From the NCBI GenBank assembly GCA_916700875.1, contig CAKAKS010000034.1, forward strand, positions 12,606,195 through 12,670,194: a DNA stretch of 64,000 bases, given 5' to 3'. The notes beneath the pieces are model-generated. The model did no database searches and was not told the DNA's origin. It saw nothing but the letters and a program-made list of their open reading frames with translations. A program made the position numbers and the translations under genes. Source of the DNA: Sebastes aleutianus (lineage: Eukaryota; Chordata; Actinopteri; Perciformes; Sebastidae). Shown piece by piece: positions 51,121 through 64,000 of this stretch (position 1 is its first letter; every line of letters begins with the position of its first letter).

Positions 51121-53900
51121 ACCCTTTCAGTTATTTCCAAACTTAGCACACTTAACGTTGACTCAGCTAGTTCTAGCGTTCACATTATTCATAACCTTAT
51201 TGATTAGCTTACTTTGGAAACCTACGTCACTGCTATTTGCAACGGCTGAGAAGGCGTTTCCATTTGAAAAAAGCGGAACAGAAAGAAGATGGACCTGACC
51301 TTTAATAAAGTCTCCAGATTTATGTTTCTTTGTCTGTTATTTTCATTTTATTATTCAGTGTTCATTTCTAGTTTTGACTATTATGTCTTAGGATTTAAAG
51401 GGTCTGTCCTATCATTCTTCCTGCTCCTTCCAGCCGCTTTTGGAAATACTGGGTTATTTTGGCTGGCCAGATTCTTGTCACATGACCTCCTCACAAAGTC
51501 ACCCTGCTTCTCTATAAAGACACAATGCACAACATGACACACTTAGTGAAAAACAAATTTCCTACTGTATTTGTGTTTGGTTTTTTTAAGAGAGAAATGC
51601 CATCTGCCATTTCCTCTCTATCTTTCAGTTGTCTTATCACGTCGGATCTCTCTCTCTCTCTGTGTGTGTATAAACACAACGCTGGCCGTCTCTTTCCTGC
51701 TGTCAGCAGAATCTACTGTTTGGCTCCGCCGCGCTGATGTTTGCAGCCTCTGGATTCTGCCTTTTCTGTCACGGCTCTGAGTGAATTTAATCGAGAGTGA
51801 ATAACATACGAGCGCACACACAACACACACGTCTCCGGACTTGCATCACACAATGGGCTAGGTTGTTGATCGGTGCCTGTCTTCAACCAAGCACAAAAGC
51901 CGGTTTTGTGTCTTGCTGTGATAGAGGGAGCCGGAGCATGTTCCTCATTGATAACACTGTACGCTGTAATGGAATCATTCACGGTGGATTTGATGCACAA
52001 ATGTTTCACCAGATGTTTTGTCACATTGCAATGTATCGTAATGATCCCATTACGAGCCAAGTCGGATATATTTCTTATCCAAAACTCTGATATTGTCCTT
52101 GATATGTTTAATCCAAAGGACAGGCCAAAGCCTTATGTAGCCCTGGCAGTCACCAGGATTTACAGATATGATCATGTTGGTATTACACTTTACTGGTGCC
52201 TTATATCCTTCCCAAAGCATTAATCAGTCATGTAAACGTTATATTGATTGGTTCTAGGTATGGGTAATCCCTTGGTTTAGTTAATATTCTCAACAGAGAG
52301 GCCGTTCTCTGTTTCCTGCCCAGGGACTACAGATGTAAACTATCTTATAGCTAACTCTAGTACAGCTAAGAAGCTGAGCACTGCCCCTGTCAAATAGATA
52401 AATAGATGAATAAATACATAAATAAATATTATTTACACAGAGGTACATCTCCTGTTTTTGAAGAGAATTGTATTTTAATAATCCCCTCTTACACACTTTT
52501 ACAAGACACTTTTATTAGGCAGCCTATCCTTTTTTATATCATTTATTTTGGTCATTTTATTACCTATTAGATTATTTGCTTTATCAGTAGGCCTATTTGT
52601 AGCACTGGCAGTCATATTCTCAGATGTCTGTTTGAACTTTTGTATTTGATAAAGTGAGAAAAAATGGATATATAAACTGATATATAAATAAGAATAAAAC
52701 AATTCTTTATTTCCTTACATTTCACCGTTGTAAACAGACACACACTGATGTTGTAGTCGCAGTACAAGGTGGCGTTAAGGCACACATGTTCATAAACGCC
52801 AGCTGGCAACATACAGTAAAACTATATTAAAACATTACCTTATCGCCTTTCCATGTTCCATATGATTGATCGCAGAATATATTGCTTTTCTTTAGCGGAA
52901 ACGCTGCGATACAGTGCTAGCACGTCTGCGTAATGCCACAATTGCCGTTACAAATGACAGAAATCCACCAAACTAGTGTTTTCCATGACGACACCTGTCA
53001 GGACTTATGTCGAGAGTCGAAATTTGAAGTAGGCTTTCGCCTCGTAATTCTCTATGCAGGTAAATCCCTGCTAAAGCACCTCCACTTGATTTAACACCTG
53101 ACTTAACTGATATTACACCTGCCTGACTGCTTTAACCTTCAGCGGCGGTGGTTTTGACTCGACCGGCGGTGAGGTTCAGTCCTTCCTCCAGACTCCCATG
53201 TTGCCGCCATCAGCACTTTCACAATCCCCGTCATTTAATCTCCTTTCTGCACTTCATTAGCCTGCTATGCTAAGAGACCGCTCCAACCCCCCAGTCCATC
53301 TGAGTGGTTAAAAGTGGTTAAACTGGCAATCCGTCAATCTGAGGCTTTAAGTATGGAGAACCCTTTCTCTTCCCCTGTGTGCCACTCTCACCCGGATTCA
53401 CACGGCTGCCTGTTTTAGTGTCTTTATCAGCACTTCCTGATGTCTGTATTCTGCACCAAAGGCGAGACATTGAATCAATTACTGAAGGTATATGCATGAG
53501 TTCACACCATCCATAGGAGAGTCGCATATTAACAATGGTTCAGATACACATGTAGGCCACTCATGATATTGCTGCGTCTGCTTTTCCCATGACCAATTAG
53601 TCAACTTCCAGACTGCACTAGCTATAGGTCGATGCTGTGTATTTTTGTCACAGATGCTAACTTAATGCAAAGGGGAAGTAATTTATCTTGTCTAATTTAG
53701 ATTATCTTGTTTTTCACCTCTTTTATATCACTTTGTAGAAACTAATGTCTGTGTTTTATCATGAGGTCAAAGCATTGCAACAATCTATCGTAATATTTTG
53801 AGGTTTATCAGCCAGGCACATTTGAGCCGCTCATAATAATAATAATAACATAATTAAAGTAATTTGTATAAGCCAAGTCATCAGTGTCAGTATATCATTG
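51121..53900. other. Intergenic, no gene seen
   Basis: Frames at 51797-52223 and 52499-52812 show no family resemblance. No transposon ends recognised. Confidence 0.4.
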
Positions 53901-55320
53901 TGTTTTTTCTTCTAATCACTAGCCCTGCTTTGCATCTGTAATTAATCGCTCTTGTCTGCAATGCAGGTTCCTTTCAAAATGTAATCAAAATCATCTTATC
54001 ATCCATTACATTACTCAAGATAGGCAAAATCATATTATTATCATCAATAATTCTCCTTCCAAAAGTGAACTTTGGATTGTTGGTCAAGCAAAACAAGCAA
54101 TTTTAAGACCTCACGTTAGGCTTTTCTGACCTTCTCTAGACCAAACAATTAAGTGATCAATTAGAGAATATACATATTTGTTAACCCTTATTGCAATTTA
54201 GACATCACAGCATTTGCCCACCATTACATTTACATGTTTTAGATATACATTTTTAATATGTTTAGTATTCTAACATGTAATCTCTTCCCCAGTCCTTCTG
54301 CTGGTCTTTTACCCTCTTCGTATTCTAAACCGCTGTTGCCCCTGAGTTAAAAGTGCTGCTCATTCAGCCGTATAAACTAAATTGCCACCCTTTGCTCTCT
54401 GCTTTTCCTTGTACTGACAGCACATCACTCATCTGTCTCAACATCTCTGATGGGTAACAGAATGAGCAGCTTTGAGATATAGGATGAATTAGAAATAGCA
54501 GCTATGCAGCAGCATGACTTTCATGCTAATCGTGGTTGTCTCTTAGGATGATGGTTGTGACAGTATTGTCAATGGATTTATCTGTGATTGTGGTTTATTT
54601 AAAGCCTGTGCCAATACCTGCCCATCAGCATGATGCCAGCTAGTGTAACTGTTTTCCTCCCAGCCTGGCCCGAGGACAAACCTCTGTGGGTGACAAGTAT
54701 TGGAGGTTCATGTTGGAGCAAGGGAATATTTCTGCAGACAATTCCCTTTTTTGGAGTCTTTTGGCCTGCTCCGTGGCTGGACCCATTGTGGTGAGCAGCT
54801 GTGGTTAGAGTTTAAGAGCAATGGCCCTCAACAAATGGCACAGAACAGTCTAATTGCCGCTAATAAACCACCAAAGCAATGCAGTAATCCTCCTAAGGCC
54901 AACACATTATTCAAGCCTGCTCACGCCAACACATTATTCAAGCCTGCTCACTGGCTTCCAGCTAATTCAGAAACGTCAGATTTAACCATGTCACATACTG
55001 TAAGTTGCATAATACAATTTGCTTTATTAAATTATGAACCAATGATGGGCTGTGTGTATCAGTTACTACTAAAACAACTAGTCAGTCACTAGTCAACAGT
55101 GTTGATAATTGATTAAAAATGACCAACGCTAATTGACAGTAAATGTTGGCATTGGGTGCAAATTGTGGAAATAATGTTAAAGGATACTTGACTGATTTCA
55201 GTGGTAAAGCTACATGCTCCATGCACACACATTTCCAGACACATTTTTGGCAAAAAAAAGGAAAAATGATTCTCAGTTAATTTCCCACTGTCTGTCTGAT
55301 TTTTAACCATTGACACTCCT
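53901..55320. other. Intergenic, no gene seen
   Basis: The 54420-54660 part (GACTTTCATGCTAATCGTGG, CAATGGATTTATCTGTGATT) is unique-looking. A 24-bp direct duplication GCCAACACATTATTCAAGCC(TGCTCAC) occurs at 54897-54952. Confidence 0.45.
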
Positions 55321-55324
55321 CCGG

Positions 55325-55645
55325 TTGAGTCCAGTCAGCACACATTTGCGACTCTGATTAGCATCACTGCTTTTGCCACACAGCTCATGCTAATCAGAGC
55401 AATTAGGTAACAGCACGCGTCTTAATTTATGCGTCTGGGGCCAACACCGAACCTCATTTTCAAATGCGGTACAATGACAGTGATCGTCAATTAGAGACGC
55501 GGTATCAGGGACGTGCAATGCCACAGATGGATAACACATCATCACGATCCCTCCCGCTAATTCATAGCCTGATTTGCATGATCCATTTAGGAAGCATTTA
55601 TGAGAATGGGGAAATGGCTGTTGTCAGTGATGAGGAGGCAAGTGG
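55325..55645. promoter_or_regulatory. Candidate conserved non-coding enhancer block
   Basis: The block contains an inverted pair GATTAGCAT (55357) and ATGCTAATC (55387), then AGAGCAATTAGG, GTCAATTAGAGACG, CCGCTAATTCATAG and the octamer ATTTGCAT. This is a dense set of homeodomain, POU and bicoid-type cores in non-repetitive, non-coding DNA. Developmental enhancers often look like this. Conservation is not visible from one sequence. Confidence 0.35.
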
Positions 55646-58008
55646 GAAAGATAGTTAGTTAGAGGTGGATTTTTTGTCTTCTTGCAGCTTGTTTATACCT
55701 GCTATAATTTGTGTAGATGGATTCTCAGTGTGAACCAGCGAGGATTTAAATAATTAAGTGAAATGAGGGAAAATGCTATTTAGATTATGCCGTTTTGTAA
55801 CAGGCGGCGTGTGGTTTCGCAAGTGTTATGCTCAGCTTTGCCTCAGTAGAAGAGTTAATTATAAGTCATATAATTACTTTGCATAGTAGCCTTTTTTTAG
55901 CTAATGAGGAGCTGCTAAAACAGAAAGTAGGGCAGTTTGGGTGCAACATGTTCTAGTGCTTGAAAACAACAGATCCCATCAGCTACTGTCAGGTCATCCA
56001 AAGGTTAACAGTAGTAGTGGCTGTAGTATTTGGCCCACAGACTCAAGATTTACTAAAATAGTGTCAACGAAAGAAGGATGGAAAATACTGTCAGCACTGA
56101 TAATAATTGATGAATAATAGTCGTCATGGTAATTATGGAAAAAGCAATGATTTACACTCTAGGTTAAATAGACTCTCACTGCATAGCCTTTTGCAATTGT
56201 TAAACTATTTGCTTTTCCAGTCCAAATAAATCACTCTAATTAGATTAGTGCATCAGGAAAAAACCTGCTTCGCTTCAGATTTGAGTAAAGGTTTCTCCCA
56301 GCTTTGTTTAAAGTAGACAGCTGCCAGGTAGCCTGAAGGCAGCAGTTGCACACTGATGTATATTTAACTCTCTTCCTACTCAGGAGGACCACATACTGGC
56401 AGCCTCGACAGTTGTTTTCTCCTCTCCATCTCCTGTAAACTCTCAACTCTTTCCATTGTTTGAATAAAGTTGCACGACGCCAACTGTGTCAAATACAGCG
56501 TCTCTCTTGAAGCTTTTTTAAAGAGCTCATAGCGGATACCATGTGCAAGAAAATCAGGCTGTGATTTACGAGAGAGAAGAACCCTGGCGGTTTCCTCATG
56601 TCAATCCATGCCTTTCATTTTTCCCCAAACCACTCACTTGATCTAATTTGCTTTTTATCTCTCTCCTTTCTCCAACATCTTTGGCTCTGTGTTGTCATAT
56701 CCCACCGCCAGTATGTTTTCAGACTCTTCTTCTTTGCGGCTCCATTTGGTTAGAATGATAGTTGAGCTGAGCCAGGGTTCAGTGATTGTCACATATCCTC
56801 AGGCCTTTTTCAGGTCTCTCCACGTTAACGGCAGAGATTGAGATGTAGACTGTGAGTCTCGGTACAACTTTATGGGCAACGCTGCAACCACAAAACCAGC
56901 ATTTCTGTTGTCAGCAGATCTGGCTTGTGCCACATTGCCAAACCCGCTGTTTATTTTCAATAGTATTTGAATCTGTCCATGACGCCGGACTTGCGTCTGA
57001 TACCTAATCACTCTGCCAAAATTGCACCCCTGGAATACGGACGAGGATTGGTGGGAATGTTGATGTCCCTGGTTTGGCATCTCTCTGTGGACAGTCTGAA
57101 CTGAAGGGAGTTCAATCTTTTAGGACATTATGAAGGTCAGGGAGTTCAACTAGACATTGATCTGTCCTTAAATAAACTCTCAGCATGAATCTGGTTGAGT
57201 TTGGGCTGCAGGGAGACATACTGAGCCTGTGAGCTACCTAGTATCTCGTACGTATGTACTGTACTCTTACAGCTGTGTAAAGATTAAATGTTATGGCTGA
57301 CAGTGCCATTTTTATTTCTTTTTAAATAATTTGACGTTTTATTAATAGACAATCTGATGCCCAAGCTTGAAGTTGTACACTGAGCACCTACAAATTTAAA
57401 TAATAGCACAGAAACCAAACTACTCTTAACCCGGTAGTTCCATTGGAAGCTTATACTGCGGTCAAATATAGCTAAGCCCTAATTATATTGCTGTGTTTGC
57501 TTTTGTTTTTACATCTCGCCATACAGTCAGGAACAACATATTGTGATAATCCTTCCAGGACAATGGGGATAAGGAAAGAGATCCGAGCAAGATATGCCTA
57601 CAGTCTAATCTCCCCAATTTGCCTGTCTCAGTATTCTGATTTATTTGAGCCTTTGTCTATGGCTTAAGATACATACAATATGCAATTATGCTTCTTGGAT
57701 GGATGGTCGAAATATTTCATGGGGAAAATTATGCACCGTATTAAGAATGTCTTCTACATGCCAGCATGGAGCATGGACCAGAACTGTATGCATTTAGATG
57801 CAAATTTATGTTGACAAAAAGTATTCTCGTGCGTACACCAAACCCAATTTACAATAGATGTCCTGAGCTCATATTCAGTGAGAAATCTGAATATAATAGC
57901 TATATCTGTTTTTACTGCTGGATTTAGCAGCCTGTGCAAATTTGTTTGTGGTACTTGGATACCTCTGAATCAAGAAATACTTAAAAATATTATGAAGATA
58001 AGAAGATA
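55646..58008. other. Intergenic, no gene seen
   Basis: A 93-codon minus-strand frame (56799-57080) is open but unrecognised and has no splice support. No transposon ends noticed. Confidence 0.4.
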
Positions 58009-58303
58009 TAGGGCTGCGACTGACAATTATTTTCATTCTCAATTAATCTGTTGATTATTTTCTCGATTATTCAATTAGTTGTTTTGTCTATAAAATATCA
58101 GAAAATGATGAAAAATGTCGATCAGTGTTTCCCAAATCCCAAGATGACGTCCTCAAATGTCTTGTTTTGTCCACAACTTAAAGATATTTTGACTTTTTTT
58201 TCTTAAAAAATTACTCAAACCGATTAATCGATTATCAAAATAGTTGCAGATTAATTTAATAGTTAGCAATTAATCAATTAATCGATTAGTTGTTGCAGCT
58301 CTA
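58009..58303. mobile_element. hAT-type MITE, TAGGGCTGCAAC family, copy 3
   Basis: The left end TAGGGCTGCGACTGACAATT and the right end GATTAGTTGTTGCAGCTCTA are inverted. The interior AAAAATGTCGATCAGTGTTT and AAGATGACGTCCTCAAATGTC match copies 1 and 2. The flanking 8-mers differ, so the duplication has decayed. Confidence 0.78.
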
Positions 58304-60180
58304 GGTGTATACGGTATGTACAATTCAACTTAACTTCTACCAACATCACAGGGGATATTGTTGCTATTACTGTACGTCAAATGAAATTGCAAGGTGAAAA
58401 TAAAGATAAAAATAGATTAAATAAATGAATAATTTATGGGAGCATTGGAAAGCCATCATCATATTTAACCATCTGATTATAGGAGAAGCACGGTGACAAA
58501 ATAGAAAGTTAGAATGCAAAATGAGAACTTTTGACATTGCTGAGTTCGCGTTAACATTGCTCTGATAGGTTGATGAAATCTGGGTGAAAAAAATGTGTTT
58601 GATAGAATCTCAATTTAGTTTTCTCTAACAAACACGCACAAACACACACACACGCACATGTCTAGTTACATCAGAGCTGATGTGTGAAGAGCACCTCCTG
58701 ATGCCATGATTTTTTGCACATTTGATGCTATAATAGAGCTGCAACAGCACACTCTGTACAGTTGCATAACTGGTGTGAATGCAGTTTTGTCCTCATGCCA
58801 TTTTACACTGTAGGTGTTATTCATTTTTACACTAGTGCCTGTTATATTGGAGACTCCTTTTGATTTAGACTAAGTTGCAGCACATGATTCAGTGTTTAAA
58901 AAAAAAAGAACAAAAGAAAATGAAAAGAACTTCTATTGATTTCTTTTTTGGTGTAAACCTTAAGTCCCACTTGGCAGGCATTTATTAGGCCAATACCCTC
59001 AGAATGAAATTGAGGTCAAAGACTTTTCTTTATCTATATCAGAGTTTATAATAGATATGTCTTCTCAGGATTGTTAGATGAATGTGCTAAAGGAAAAGCA
59101 CCTCTGCAGACATTGGTTTTCCATTTTATAAAATCTCACTTCAGCAGCTCGGAGCCTTTTTGGGGCTGAACTTTTGCTCCATCAGATCAAGAGTTCATCC
59201 AAACCCTGCAGCTGCTAGAAACCTCTGGATAAGATGAAGACATTTTAAGCAGGGGAAACGTACAAGGCAAAAAATCAGAGATCCAAGCTCAAGATAGATT
59301 TTTGCTTTTAAGCGTAGCAAAATGCTAACAGGCAGAAAAACAAACTCCATCGTGTATGTCCTTCAGCAGCAAGCATCAATATCAAATTTAGTCTGTAGTC
59401 CCTCAATATGAATGAGAGATAGAGTACTGGGTATCGGCTGTGCTCAGTCTGTCAACTGCTGATTAAATATAACCTTGGTACTAGATACACTGTTTGTCCA
59501 GACTTGTCATTGTATGTTTCTCTGAAGTGCTGAGCCTAGACACACCTCTACATATCTGTCATCCTTGCACCTTACAAACTAGTTGGCACCAGTTCTATTG
59601 CCATCGAGATCCCATTCAGTCAGCACTTTTGCTTTCAAGATGAACATTTCCCTGAGTTGGGGATTTCAAGGACGCAAGAAAGAATAATGACAGCCAGGAT
59701 AAGAGGGATAAAGAGCTCACGCTTGAGAATAAGAGATGTTCGAGAGGGGGTTACGAAGAGGAAAAACAGGGGGAATGGACTGAGAGACAAATGAGATATG
59801 AGCATTTGGTGGCTGAGCTCTGTGAAGAGCGAGAGCAAATAGTGTGGGTGTGACTCAGAGGGCACATAAAGCTTTTTGCGAGCATTTCTGTCATGTGTGG
59901 TGTCCGGGGAAAGGAGATCCAGAAAGCTCTTAGGGGTGCAGGGTGACAAGATAGGCTGTGATACGACAGCTGTCGCATGTCACCTTGAGAGGACAGACGG
60001 TGTCAGAAAAAATAGTGACACCTTGCTGATGTTCCTGTGAAGTGGCCCGAAAAGACCACCTTGGACTTGTGAAAATACTGCCGTCCAACGTTTTAGAATA
60101 GCTTCTAGGGATATAACGTGAACATTACAAAGAAACAAAACAAAGGGAAAACTGAATTTAAAAAAGGGTATAAAACAAAT
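58304..60180. other. Intergenic, no gene seen
   Basis: Short CA run near 58628-58655. The 104-codon minus-strand frame at 59635-59949 has no recognisable domain. Confidence 0.4.
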
Positions 60181-60184
60181 CTTT

Positions 60185-60676
60185 TTTTTTTTTTAACCTT
60201 TATTTAACCAGCTAGTACTCATTGAGATTAAGAATCTCTTTTTGCAAGAGAGACCTGGCCAAGACGGCAGCATTTAAACATACATTAAAGTTTCAGACGC
60301 CACAACATAAAACAAATGCAAAATAAATACATAGCATAATATCATACAAAACACATTAAAATCAAGTGTTGGAAGCCAACGTTAAAGTGAAAATATTCAG
60401 AAACACAGACAGCTCCCGATTGACTCTGCTTCTAGGCCTTTCATTAATGTTCTAAATTCATCAAAAGTAATCAGATTCCCAGTTTCAATTTAGCGTGCAG
60501 TGTATTCCAGGAAAAGGGAGTGGAATAGCTAAAGGCCATCTTACCTAGTTCTGTGCGGACCTTAGGTACAGATAATAAGTACAGGTCAGACGAGCGTAGG
60601 CTATAGCTGCCAGTGTTGCACGATATGAAAGTGCACAGATAAAATCAGAATCTGGAGCTATATAATAAAAAGATGG
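60185..60676. repeat. Dispersed fish repeat, interrupted by the 60685 element
   Basis: A poly-T start is followed by AACCTTTATTTAACCAGCTA, CATTGAGATTAAGAATCTCT and AGAGACCTGGCCAAGACGGC, a sequence I recognise as very common in teleosts. It appears to resume after 61421 (GTAAATTTACTAAATCTAAC). Confidence 0.6.
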
Positions 60677-60684
60677 GTAAATTC

Positions 60685-61421
60685 TAGGACTGTCAGTCGA
60701 TTCAAATATTTCATCGTGATTAATCGCATGATGGTCCATAGTTAATCGGCATTAATTGCAAATTAACCACACAATTTTTATCCGTTCAAATGTACCTTAA
60801 AGGGAGATTTGTTAAGTATTTAATACTCTTATCAACATGGGAGTGGACAAATATGCTTGCATTATGCAAATGTATATACATATTTATTATTGGAAATCAA
60901 TTAACAACACAAAACAATGACAAATATTGTCCAGAAACCCTCACAGGTACTGCATTTAGCATTAAAAATGATGCTCAAATCATAACATGGCGAACTGCAG
61001 CCCAACAGGCACCAACAGCTGTCAGTGTGTCAGTGTGCTGACTTGACTATGACTTACCTCAAACTGCATGTGATTATCATAAAGTGGGCATGTCTGTAAA
61101 GGGGAGACTCGTGGGTACCCATAGAACCCATTTTCATTCACATGTCTTGAGGTCAGAGGTCAAGGGACCCCTTTGAAAATGGCCATGGCAGTTTTTCCTC
61201 GCCAAAATGTAGCATAGGTTTGAAGTGTTATTGAGCCCTCCTTGGTTGGTACCAATGGATTTTCTAGTTTCATATGATGCCAATATCTTCACTGTAGCTT
61301 TAAAAATGAAATGATTTTTGTATAACCTAAAAATCGCACGTGGTGTTGATGCGTTAAAGAAATTAGTGGCGTTAAAACAAATTTGTGTTAATGCGTTATC
61401 ACGTTAATTTTGACAGCCCTA
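60685..61421. mobile_element. hAT-like MITE, TAGGGCTGTCAA family, complete, inverted
   Basis: Ends TAGGACTGTC and GACAGCCCTA, 737 bp. Flanks GTAAATTC (60677-60684) and GTAAATTT (61422-61429) give an 8-bp duplication with one difference. The interior is the reverse complement of the element at 40379, including GGTCAGAGGTCAAGGGACCCC. Confidence 0.85.
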
Positions 61422-61429
61422 GTAAATTT

Positions 61430-64000
61430 ACTAAATCTAACAGATCAGGATGTGGGTGGATCACCCTTCCACGTCAATGGAGAGCTTTTTTAAGAAGACA
61501 ATGAGGCTAAATGATGGCTCTGAACGTATGTATCGAATGTATTTCCACAGTATAATCTCTCCATGCCAGGCAGCTACAGTAGGCACAAACAATGTTCAAA
61601 TCCTACCCACACACACTCCTCGGCAAAGAGCCGAGAGCTTTAGAAATACAAAAAATAATCGTTGAGATAATACATTGGGCTTATGTACCATAAAAGTTCA
61701 CACAAATAGCATATCTCAGAAAACCCACATCAAAAATAATCGTGCTAAGAATGAACCAACACTGATGGACTAAATCTAAAGTAAAATGCCATACAGATAT
61801 GTCACTCTCTCCTTCTGTTACATAGCCATTCCTCAGCTGCATTACATGGTGCAAAGAACACATGTCTCTAGACAGCTACATAAATACATTCTGACCTGTA
61901 ACTATAGTACATGTGTCTTGCACACACGCTGTTTAATGGTATTTTTTTAGTCTATAAATGTGGTGCCAGATGTCATAAAATAATTACTGTAGATCCACAT
62001 TCACTCATCATTTGCTGTTGCTTTTGCATTTAAATCCACACGGCTAAATCCAGCCCGCATATCCCTCCACCAGTATCTGTATTACACTTGTGTATGTAGG
62101 CAGCCCTGTCCACTTGGGGGACAGTATCAGTTGGCACTTAGAGGCTCCTGAGCCAAAATGCTCAGCCATCCATACAATGCATCAGAAACAAAGAGACAGC
62201 TGAACACACCCGATATCTTTTCCTCTCTCTGTTCCCAGTCTCAGAATCTCAGAAGCACCTGTGCCTCACTGCTTCCATACTGTAGCGACCAGTCATTCAT
62301 CTGAAAGAGGGATTTTTGAGAGACTTGAACTAGAAAAAGCAAAATGTGTCTAAAATGTCAAAACAGCTTGTATCACATTTTACTTTCCTTTTTTTCTGGA
62401 CTGCAATTCGTCTCGTCTTCTCTTCTTTTTGCCCCTTAGATTTCCAAATGCATATAAATTATCAAATATAAGCAACATTTTTGAGTGTAATGCAAGACAG
62501 TTCAACACCAATACTACATACAGCATCCAACATTACCATAGAGTAGAATTAACACCTCTCTGACACAGTGTCAACACGTGACAAAGCTTCACAGAGGGAC
62601 TGTAGGATTTATAGCTTTGCATTAGATTCTTCTCTGTACCAACTCACGCGATGTAGCTCGGTTGGGTGGGTTAGATTATCTGAAAAGTGTGGTGGTAATT
62701 ATTTTAGTTTGGACACTTATTCTATGCTCTAGGCTTTTAATTCCTGTATAAATCACATAATGAATGGTGATTACTCCACTTTGTAGGAACACATTTTACG
62801 TTGTCTTTGCACATGTCATGTTGGGTATGTTGGGCTATGCTTGTCTGAGCTTGTTTTTTATGCTGCTGGCTGCAAACAGTTTTATTTGGGTGGTTGGTGA
62901 TGTGGTGAGGCTGGATCAGTCTAAATGTAGGCTGAAACACCAAAACAATGGGCTAAAAGAGTCTAAAATCCGTGTAGTCCTGTAGTGTTTGGCACGGTTT
63001 CTCAGTTGGTAAGACCTCTTCTAATATGATTAAAAATATTGCTTGATACAAGGATCAAGATCAAATGACATTATCTTTAAGTACCTTTTAATAAATGAGG
63101 CCCCAGACATGAGACTGTGTTTGCTCTTGTACTTTTCTCACACAAGCAAAGTTAAAGCCCAAATAAGTGACCCTTGGTTCTTTAATTTAAACCACAATAT
63201 CCCCAGCGTTTGGTAATGGTGAGACACAGTTTGTTTATACCTTTATACCTATAGTGGTTCTGAGAATGGGATACCTAGCAGCAACACCTGTCCAAATGAC
63301 TATATTCTGTACATACAGTATGGTATCTTCACCTGTAATGCAAACCTACTGATAACATTAAGGGACTTTTACAGATCAAGACACTTTCAGTGCAATGCCT
63401 GGCCAACAGTAGACCTGTTGATGACAGGCCATAGGCCATAAATTCACTTAATATAGGCCATAAGTGAATTATATAATTTTTTTTCATATTTCTTTGTGTC
63501 GGGCATTTTAATGTAGTAACACTTTTGATGTTTTTCTACCATAATGCACAGTTTATGTTCTTGGTTTTTCAATTATTTACAATAAATTTTCCCTGTTCAG
63601 TGTATACATTTAAAGGACTCAATGCACAATAACGGTTTTGCACATAAATTTGGTTAAGTGTACATTTATAGGTAATGAATGGAAAGTGCTTATAGGCTGT
63701 ACATGACACGTACAATATATTTGTTTTGCATCCAGTTATTTTTTACTGCCGTAACTACCCAGTGTCACCATGGGCATTGTTAAGTTTAACCTAATGTTAT
63801 GATGCAACGAGAACGCAGCACAAAAAAATGCATGTACTGCTTCTCTGGGATTCATTTAGAGTTTTGTCTGTTCACTAAACTGTCTTTTAGTCCCACACAA
63901 ACATGGCTAGTGTATTTCTATTATAGACCCGTGGCCTAGATATTCTTTATGGCTTTCCCCCTAATCATATCAAGCAGTCACACACACACATATGCATACA
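61430..64000. other. Intergenic, no gene seen
   Basis: Non-repetitive AT-rich DNA with no coding similarity. A CA run begins at 63980 near the window end. Confidence 0.4.

Noticed and set aside
56799..57080. 93-residue minus-strand frame as an exon
   Set aside because: No recognisable domain, no convincing splice sites; kept only as an unrecognised open frame.
62645..62690. tRNA-like box A (TAGCTCGGTTGG)
   Set aside because: No box B, no acceptor stem and no cloverleaf could be drawn.
62995..63060. tRNA-derived SINE head (GGCACGGTTTCTCAGTTGGT)
   Set aside because: Similarity to a tRNA 5' half is short; no box B or SINE tail followed.
21340..64000. Exons of SAMD5, the usual neighbour of STXBP5
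   Set aside because: I looked for its SAM-domain and C-terminal motifs and found none; a short exon could still be missed by eye.

Overview
The window is vertebrate nuclear DNA, almost certainly from a ray-finned (percomorph-like) fish. Its genes are split by GT-AG introns. It is AT-rich and dense in (TG)n/(CA)n microsatellites, with many short inverted-repeat DNA transposons and LINE fragments of the kinds common in teleosts. There is no prokaryotic or organellar signal.

Positions 295-18529 (+ strand) hold the last twelve coding exons of a tomosyn gene (syntaxin-binding protein 5, stxbp5; copy a or b cannot be told). They encode about 647 residues: the end of the second WD40 propeller of the Lgl-type scaffold, the phosphorylatable variable linker, and the C-terminal R-SNARE motif ending in KDKKWYQF. 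The upstream exons lie left of the window. All splice sites and phases agree. A long 3' UTR probably follows, to about 21.3 kb. The introns carry a 259-bp TG tract, TG tracts directly upstream of two acceptors, a LINE fragment, a nested palindromic element and several hAT-like miniature elements.

From about 21.4 kb to the end there is no confidently recognised host gene. It is intergenic or intronic DNA with MITEs, LINE 3' ends (one containing a 21-bp minisatellite), and a few blocks that look like non-coding regulatory sequence.

The most unusual region is 30.4-38.9 kb. A 3598-bp hAT-like transposon (31850-35447) is bounded by a perfect 8-bp target duplication (TTCTATAG) and inverted ends CMGGGTCTGAAATTAAC. 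Instead of a transposase it carries, on the minus strand, a long intronless coiled-coil ORF built from 42-bp and 33-bp coding minisatellites. It also carries an inverted truncated copy of that ORF's start and a 497-bp block that recurs almost identically just outside the element. The transposon appears to sit in the short 3' UTR of an unidentified minus-strand terminal exon (35478-35638), in the same orientation as that exon. A second, unrelated inverted-repeat transposon (about 36335-38507) abuts the external copy of the 497-bp block.
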